In this document: positions 47,233 to 50,879 of the stretch, in pieces
Numbering within the stretch: the stretch's first letter is position 1
Layout of the letters: each line of letters starts with the position of its first letter
Origin: Aquincolibacterium sp964606385
GTDB taxonomy: Bacteria > Omnitrophota > Omnitrophia > Omnitrophales > Aquincolibacteriaceae
NCBI GenBank assembly: GCA_964606385.1
Contig: CAZSFZ010000017.1
Span: 1 to 50,879, forward strand
Reading direction: 5' to 3'
Length of the DNA stretch: 50,879 bases
The notes under the pieces: generated by a model
Told to the model about the DNA's origin: nothing
Databases searched by the model: none
Seen by the model: the letters and a program-made list of their open reading frames with translations, nothing else
Made by a program: the position numbers and the translations under genes

Positions 47233-49041
47233 TTAAGCGAATCTTTCAAGAACAGCCCGTTGGGTTGCGCGATCATAGGTTCCACGGAAATATTCCCGGC
47301 CAGGATAGGCCGCCGTAAGCTCTTGATTGCGTTCTCCAAGGTCGTGGGCATAAAGGATGCGGCCATCAAGAAAGGGGCCGTTCCTTACGGTATCCTCTTC
47401 CGCCATCACAAGTCGATCCCCTATAAAACCACGCATAAAAACGATCGCGGGTCCCTGGATCGCTTGCTCTGAATAATCATAAAGAGCCCGTCGCTGACGG
47501 CTCGCTTCTTCGGTAAATTCAGCGTGCTTGACGAACAGGACCGCGGAAGAGGCCAGCGAAGCGATCACAAATACCAGAAGGAACTTTCTCACCCGCATGC
47601 CGCGTTCGCGCCAGAGATGAACCATCCCATGCGCAACGGCAATGCAAAGGAACGGAAGCCCTTCCCATAGATAACGCGGCCCCCACTGGTTCCCTCCCCA
47701 GGAGTAATAAAAGAAATAAGCGACAGCAATAAAGACAGGCGTGAGGCAAAACAACCGCTTCAACACCTCCGAGGTGTGGTTACCACCCACACCTCGGAGG
47801 TGGCGGAGATTAAAGATCAAAAGAAGATACGCTCCCACGATCGCTGGAGCGAACCAGCCCATGAGATAAAATATGCGCGAGACAAGATAAAACAAAGCGT
47901 CGATGATCGTGTAATCCTTGCGGAATCCAAGACGTTCCCAGGATTTATCGTATTTATTCGGCGCCTTGAAAGGCTTCCCCGTTACAAGATAGTTCTGCCA
48001 AAGGATCATGACCATAAAGATCGCGATAACACCGATCACGATCCAGTCACTCCCGCGAAGCCGGGGACGCTTTAACGTAAATGGAATCCAGCCCCAGCTT
48101 CCCTTTCCAAAGCCCCTCCAATCGAAAAAGATCGGAAGGTAGTGATAGAGAAGGAATGGTCCGGCCACCGCTGCCATCGTGAGATACCGCGTCATGAGAC
48201 CATATCCCACCGCAAACGCACAAAGGACCGCCCAACCGACCGGATCCCTGCCTGCCGGCAGGCAGGCCTGACCTTCCGCCTCATAAGCCTCACGCCAACG
48301 CAGGAAGGCGTAAAGGAAGATACTGATGCATAAAAGACAGGTTGCGTGGGAAAAATAAGATGCCGCAGTGAACATGAAAAAAGGGTTCAAACACGCCAAG
48401 GTCAGGCCTAAAAGTGTAGCGGCACGCCCAAAGAGCCTCTTGCCCGACAGATAAAAGAAATAAACGGACAATGCGGACATGACGGGATTAAGCCAATCCA
48501 CGATCTTGAACTCGAGACCCAGGGCCCAGATCAATGGCCAACCGGGAGGATAGACGCTAAACCACTTCCCCCCTTTCATGCCGACATGGGCGACCTTGAA
48601 GAAATCCGAAAACACCGGAAGATCGACGAAGAGCTTTCCCCGCCGCAAACACTCGGCAAGAAAATAGCAGGAGTGTTCATCCGCGGAGCTTAAAAAAGAG
48701 TGGAGGATATGCTGGTTGATGAGATAGAGACCGTAAACTATAGCCCACAGACTACAGACTGCAACAAGAGCTTTTACCCAAAACAACCCCCGGGGTTTAA
48801 TTTCGCGGCCCCGAGATCCAACCCCGGGGATTGGACACCGGCCAACGCAACTATCCGAAATCAGATAACACCCCAGAAGCGAAACAAGAAGCGTCACACC
48901 CAAAAGCACCATGGAATCAGCGGTTATAAAAAGACCTCGCCCACCGATTTGTTGAACATATTTAACCCAAGAAGGCGCGAAGCACAAAAACGCGCCAACG
49001 AGCAACACAGCGAACTGCTTTGTCTTAGATTTCGTCTTCAA
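47233..49041 (-). CDS. GT39/PMT-like membrane glycosyltransferase carrying three palindromic insertions
   Basis: A 602-residue polytopic protein. The first extracytoplasmic loop has HSFLSSADEHSCYFLAECL with the Asp-Glu pair, then GGKWFSVYPPGWPLIWALGL, typical of PMT_2 enzymes. About 12 membrane segments follow, and a soluble end with FIGDRLVMAEEDTVRNGPFL. Three repeats lie in frame: residues about 71-86 (48-bp element), about 258-265 (20-bp GC palindrome, CLPAGR) and about 413-426 (39-bp element), all in loops between membrane segments. I choose TTG 49041 since GGAGG lies 6 bases upstream; the TTG at 49056 has no such site. It is the first minus-strand gene after a divergent intergenic region. 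Confidence 0.8.
   Translation of the reverse strand: MKTKSKTKQFAVLLVGAFLCFAPSWVKYVQQIGGRGLFITADSMVLLGVTLLVSLLGCYLISDSCVGRCPIPGVGSRGREIKPRGLFWVKALVAVCSLWAIVYGLYLINQHILHSFLSSADEHSCYFLAECLRRGKLFVDLPVFSDFFKVAHVGMKGGKWFSVYPPGWPLIWALGLEFKIVDWLNPVMSALSVYFFYLSGKRLFGRAATLLGLTLACLNPFFMFTAASYFSHATCLLCISIFLYAFLRWREAYEAEGQACLPAGRDPVGWAVLCAFAVGYGLMTRYLTMAAVAGPFLLYHYLPIFFDWRGFGKGSWGWIPFTLKRPRLRGSDWIVIGVIAIFMVMILWQNYLVTGKPFKAPNKYDKSWERLGFRKDYTIIDALFYLVSRIFYLMGWFAPAIVGAYLLLIFNLRHLRGVGGNHTSEVLKRLFCLTPVFIAVAYFFYYSWGGNQWGPRYLWEGLPFLCIAVAHGMVHLWRERGMRVRKFLLVFVIASLASSAVLFVKHAEFTEEASRQRRALYDYSEQAIQGPAIVFMRGFIGDRLVMAEEDTVRNGPFLDGRILYAHDLGERNQELTAAYPGREYFRGTYDRATQRAVLERFA
47764..47802. repeat. 39-bp in-frame palindromic element
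   Basis: Perfect 16-bp arms (CACCTCCGAGGTGTGG at 47764-47779, its complement at 47787-47802) around 7 bases. The first 13 bases of each arm match the 48-bp elements. It encodes HLRGVGGNHTSEV in a loop of the membrane transferase; 39 bases keep the frame. Confidence 0.88.
48247..48266. repeat. 20-bp perfect GC-rich palindrome inside a coding region
   Basis: CCTGCCTGCCGGCAGGCAGG is its own reverse complement. It is read in frame as part of GQACLPAGRDP in the membrane transferase. The same type of palindrome, giving CLPAGR or ACRQAG peptides, recurs in candidate-phylum genomes to my knowledge; I cannot search to confirm this. Confidence 0.8.
48785..48832. repeat. 48-bp in-frame palindromic element, copy 4
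   Basis: Arms AACCCCCGGGGTT (48785-48797) and AACCCCGGGGATT (48820-48832) pair with one mismatch around a 22-base centre. The centre shares TTTCGC and GGCCCC with copy 2. It encodes IPGVGSRGREIKPRGL between the early membrane segments of the transferase, and the same KPRGL ending is produced by copy 1. Confidence 0.85.
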
Positions 49042-49135
49042 CGCTCGCCTCCGCAACTAAGAATCCTGATAAACTAACAGAATTTTGCAAACCGGGCAAT
49101 TGACATTAAGTCTTAAAAACATTAATCTTACGAGC
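49042..49135. promoter_or_regulatory. Divergent intergenic region with a candidate plus-strand promoter
   Basis: The only divergent gene pair in the window flanks this 94-bp spacer, so it should hold promoters for both directions. On the plus strand TTGACA (49100-49105) is a perfect -35 box; 17 bases later TAATCT (49123-49128) is a weak -10 box that would place the transcript start at or next to the ATG at 49136. No clear minus-strand box pair is seen. Confidence 0.4.
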
Positions 49136-49864
49136 ATGGAAAGCGCGCCCTTCATCAGTTTCATCACGCCGATCTACAACGAGGAAGAGAATATCGCGAG
49201 GATGCTCGCGAACCTCTTTGCCATCCTCAACACCCATCCGGAATGGAACTGGGAGGTGATTCTGATCGAGGACGGCTCGAAGGACAAAACCCGCGATGTT
49301 CTAAAGGTTGAAGCCTCCAAATATCCGAACACAACGCTCCTCCTCCACGAGAAAAACCAGGGGTATACACGCTCGCTTAAAGATGGACTCAAGGCCGCCC
49401 GAGGGCAATACCTGATGTATATCGGCGCTGATGAGGAATTCGATTCCTCCGAGATCCCGAATTTCGTTGAGATCCTTAGAAAAGGCGAAACGGACGTGCT
49501 TCTGGGGGTGCGTTGGCAGCGGAACGCTTATCAGCTTTTCCGGTTCTTTCTTTCGGTGATCTATATTTTTACGCTGAACTACCTCTTCAAGATCCGCATC
49601 AACGATTACAACTGGTCGCAAGCCTGGAGCCGGAAAGTCTTAGACAGGATCGACCTGACCTCGAAGTCTCTTTTTGTTCTGCCTGAGATCATCGTGAAAG
49701 CCCACGATCTCGGGTTCCGCATCAAAGAGATCCCCTCCAATCACCGCGGCCGGCAGTGGGGAAAATCCTCGGTCAATATGAAGATCATGGGATTTGCCTT
49801 ATGGGAAGGACTCGCATTCTGGTGGCACCGCCGCTCTAAGACTTACCGCCCGGGGAAAAACTAA
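49136..49864 (+). CDS. Family 2 glycosyltransferase (DPM1-like)
   Basis: A 242-residue GT2 enzyme, the only plus-strand gene here. FISFITPIYNEEENIARMLA opens the domain, VILIEDGSKDKTRDVL holds the nucleotide site, and LMYIGADEEFDSSEIP is a changed metal motif (ADE in place of DAD). There are no C-terminal membrane segments, though residues about 135-160 (LFRFFLSVIYIFTLNYLF) are hydrophobic, as in DPM-like enzymes. Start ATG 49136 is chosen because homology begins at once; an upstream TTG at 49085 gives 17 unmatched residues. It likely makes a polyprenyl-phosphate sugar for the GT39 proteins. Confidence 0.82.
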   Translation: MESAPFISFITPIYNEEENIARMLANLFAILNTHPEWNWEVILIEDGSKDKTRDVLKVEASKYPNTTLLLHEKNQGYTRSLKDGLKAARGQYLMYIGADEEFDSSEIPNFVEILRKGETDVLLGVRWQRNAYQLFRFFLSVIYIFTLNYLFKIRINDYNWSQAWSRKVLDRIDLTSKSLFVLPEIIVKAHDLGFRIKEIPSNHRGRQWGKSSVNMKIMGFALWEGLAFWWHRRSKTYRPGKN

Positions 49865-49878
49865 GCCTAAGCCTGAAC

Positions 49879-49903
49879 CCACCCCACCTCGTAGGTGGGG
49901 TGG
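49879..49903. repeat. 11-bp-stem hairpin between convergent genes
   Basis: CCACCCCACCT, three bases, AGGTGGGGTGG: a perfect 11-bp stem lying between the plus-strand GT2 stop (49864) and the minus-strand methyltransferase stop (49914). Its position suits a bidirectional terminator, but no T-run follows directly on either strand. The ACCT-CG-AGGT core resembles the in-gene elements, so it may be a related palindrome instead. Confidence 0.65.
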
Positions 49904-49913
49904 TCATCCCCAC

Positions 49914-50819
49914 CTAGAGTTTTTGGGCGATGACGCGCTGGATATCGAAGGGGTTCACGTAAAAGTCGCATCCTGACGTCTTGCCGCGAGACAGGAGCAG
50001 GTCCAGGACCTTCGAACTCCCCTTCCAGTAATAATCGATCCGCCTCTTAAAAAGATCGAGCGAGACGTATTTCCCTTCAAATTTCACGGAACTCACCCTA
50101 AAACCGCATTGCCTCAACAGTTCCGTCATCGTTTTTCTGGAAAAAAAGAACAGGTGCTCCACGTCCTTAAAACCCATCCATTTGTCGCGGAAGATCCGGT
50201 GGGTCCAGCTGTCGATCGCGGGCGTGGTTAAAACGACATGCCCGCCCGGTTTAAGAAGCGAGCGGATCTTTTGCAGGGCGGCCTTCGGGTCCCGCAAATG
50301 CTCGATCACATCCCACAAAGTCACAAGATCGAAAGTGCCCGGCGTTCCCGGATATTCCTCCAAAGCGCCTTTAAAGACATCGAAACCCGATCTTTTGGCG
50401 TAGGAAGCCGCAAAATCAGAGATCTCGACTCCCCGCGCGTCCCACCCGTGATCGCGCGCAACTGCGAGGAAGAAACCGGCAGCGCAGCCGACATCCAGAA
50501 GTTTTCCGGATCCCCCGCAATAACGCTCGATCACGCGAAAACGGCGTTCGAAACTTTTTTTTATGTTCGCTTCATCCTGAACATAATGGTCGTATCCCAC
50601 TTCCACAGAAACACGGCTGGTGAAGTATTTTTCACCATAATGTTCACGAAGCATCGCGAGCCCGGGTTGCGGGTGAAGGAATACCGCGCCGCAGGCAGCG
50701 CAACGGAACACCTTGGGAAGATTGGGATAAAGCGGGCGGACCTTCACGCCGGAGCATAAATAGCAAGAAGGGTGTCTGTTATTTCCGGAAGAGGCTGGAG
50801 ATTGATCCGAGGCGCTCAA
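49914..50819 (-). CDS. Class I SAM methyltransferase with N-terminal zinc ribbon
   Basis: A 301-residue protein. A Cys4 zinc ribbon (CYLCSGVKVRPLYPNLPKVF then RCAACG) at about residues 19-43 is followed by KLLDVGCAAGFFLAVARDHG (motif I), ARGVEISDFAASYAKR, and FDLVTLWDVIEHLRDPKAAL, the Methyltransf_23 pattern. The architecture repeats that of the protein at 40243. It converges on the plus-strand GT2 and so belongs to a transcript entering the window from the right. The target is unknown. Confidence 0.82.
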   Translation of the reverse strand: MSASDQSPASSGNNRHPSCYLCSGVKVRPLYPNLPKVFRCAACGAVFLHPQPGLAMLREHYGEKYFTSRVSVEVGYDHYVQDEANIKKSFERRFRVIERYCGGSGKLLDVGCAAGFFLAVARDHGWDARGVEISDFAASYAKRSGFDVFKGALEEYPGTPGTFDLVTLWDVIEHLRDPKAALQKIRSLLKPGGHVVLTTPAIDSWTHRIFRDKWMGFKDVEHLFFFSRKTMTELLRQCGFRVSSVKFEGKYVSLDLFKRRIDYYWKGSSKVLDLLLSRGKTSGCDFYVNPFDIQRVIAQKL

Positions 50820-50833
50820 AGATATCCTGATCC

Positions 50834-50879
50834 CTACTTGCGCATGAGATCCGCGCCGACGGAGAGCGCTTTTTCATTC
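50834..50879 (-). CDS. C-terminal end of a gene continuing past the window
   Basis: An open frame runs in from the right edge and ends NEKALSVGADLMRK with a TAG stop at 50834, 14 bp before the methyltransferase ATG. Too short to identify; the spacing fits an operon gene. Confidence 0.4.
   Translation of the reverse strand, partial: NEKALSVGADLMRK

Overview
This window is almost entirely a surface-glycan and envelope-modification locus. About 40 genes run on the minus strand in a nearly unbroken head-to-tail series, many joined by 4-base ATGA stop/start overlaps. One glycosyltransferase at 49136-49864 lies on the plus strand. Very large families of polytopic membrane glycosyltransferases, a Wzx/O-antigen-ligase pair, nonulosonic acid synthesis, phosphonate enzymes and in-frame palindromic insertions together suggest an uncultured Gram-negative-type bacterium. 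Candidatus Omnitrophota or a similar candidate phylum is my best guess. That is inference from gene style; no rRNA or other marker gene is present.

Layout, in coordinate order (transcription runs from high to low). 1-12.8 kb: an L-2-hydroxyglutarate oxidase-type FAD enzyme, an O-antigen ligase-like protein, several GT2/GT4 glycosyltransferases, a DUF2079 membrane protein, UDP-GlcNAc 2-epimerase, an unrecognised probable alpha/alpha-toroid protein, a WbpD-like acetyltransferase, an SDR epimerase/dehydratase and GDP-mannose 4,6-dehydratase. 12.8-18.9 kb: Wzx flippase, a radical SAM/SPASM protein, two unfamiliar probable surface-carbohydrate transferases and a GNAT acetyltransferase, in visibly more AT-rich DNA. 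18.9-29.3 kb: a pseudaminic-acid-type pathway (PseB, PseC, a WbqC-PseG-PseH triple fusion, PseI, two SpsF-type cytidylyltransferases) plus a second DegT aminotransferase and a Gfo/Idh/MocA oxidoreductase. It is headed by a small HTH protein behind a textbook sigma-70-type promoter. 29.4-33.2 kb: an ArnT-like membrane transferase, a polyprenyl-phosphate glycosyltransferase, a methyltransferase and a CDP-alcohol phosphatidyltransferase. 33.3-38.1 kb: cytidylate kinase, NUDIX hydrolase, nucleotidyltransferase, phosphonopyruvate decarboxylase and a PEP mutase-nucleotidyltransferase fusion, that is, a phosphonate activation module. 38.1-50.9 kb: a second radical SAM/SPASM protein, an EamA transporter, methyltransferases and four giant GT-C/YfhO-type membrane proteins.

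How they may work together: nucleotide sugars (CMP-nonulosonate, UDP-ManNAc, GDP-4-keto-6-deoxymannose) feed GT2/GT4 enzymes that build a lipid-linked repeat. Wzx flips it and the O-antigen ligase-like protein polymerises or ligates it. Polyprenyl-phosphate sugars made by the DPM-like enzymes feed the GT-C proteins. The phosphonate branch most likely makes a CMP-activated phosphonate that the CDP-alcohol transferase places on a lipid or glycan.

The most unusual structural signal is a family of 48-bp (one 39-bp) palindromic elements sitting in frame inside four membrane or glycosyltransferase genes near the two ends of the window, with compensatory changes in their stems.
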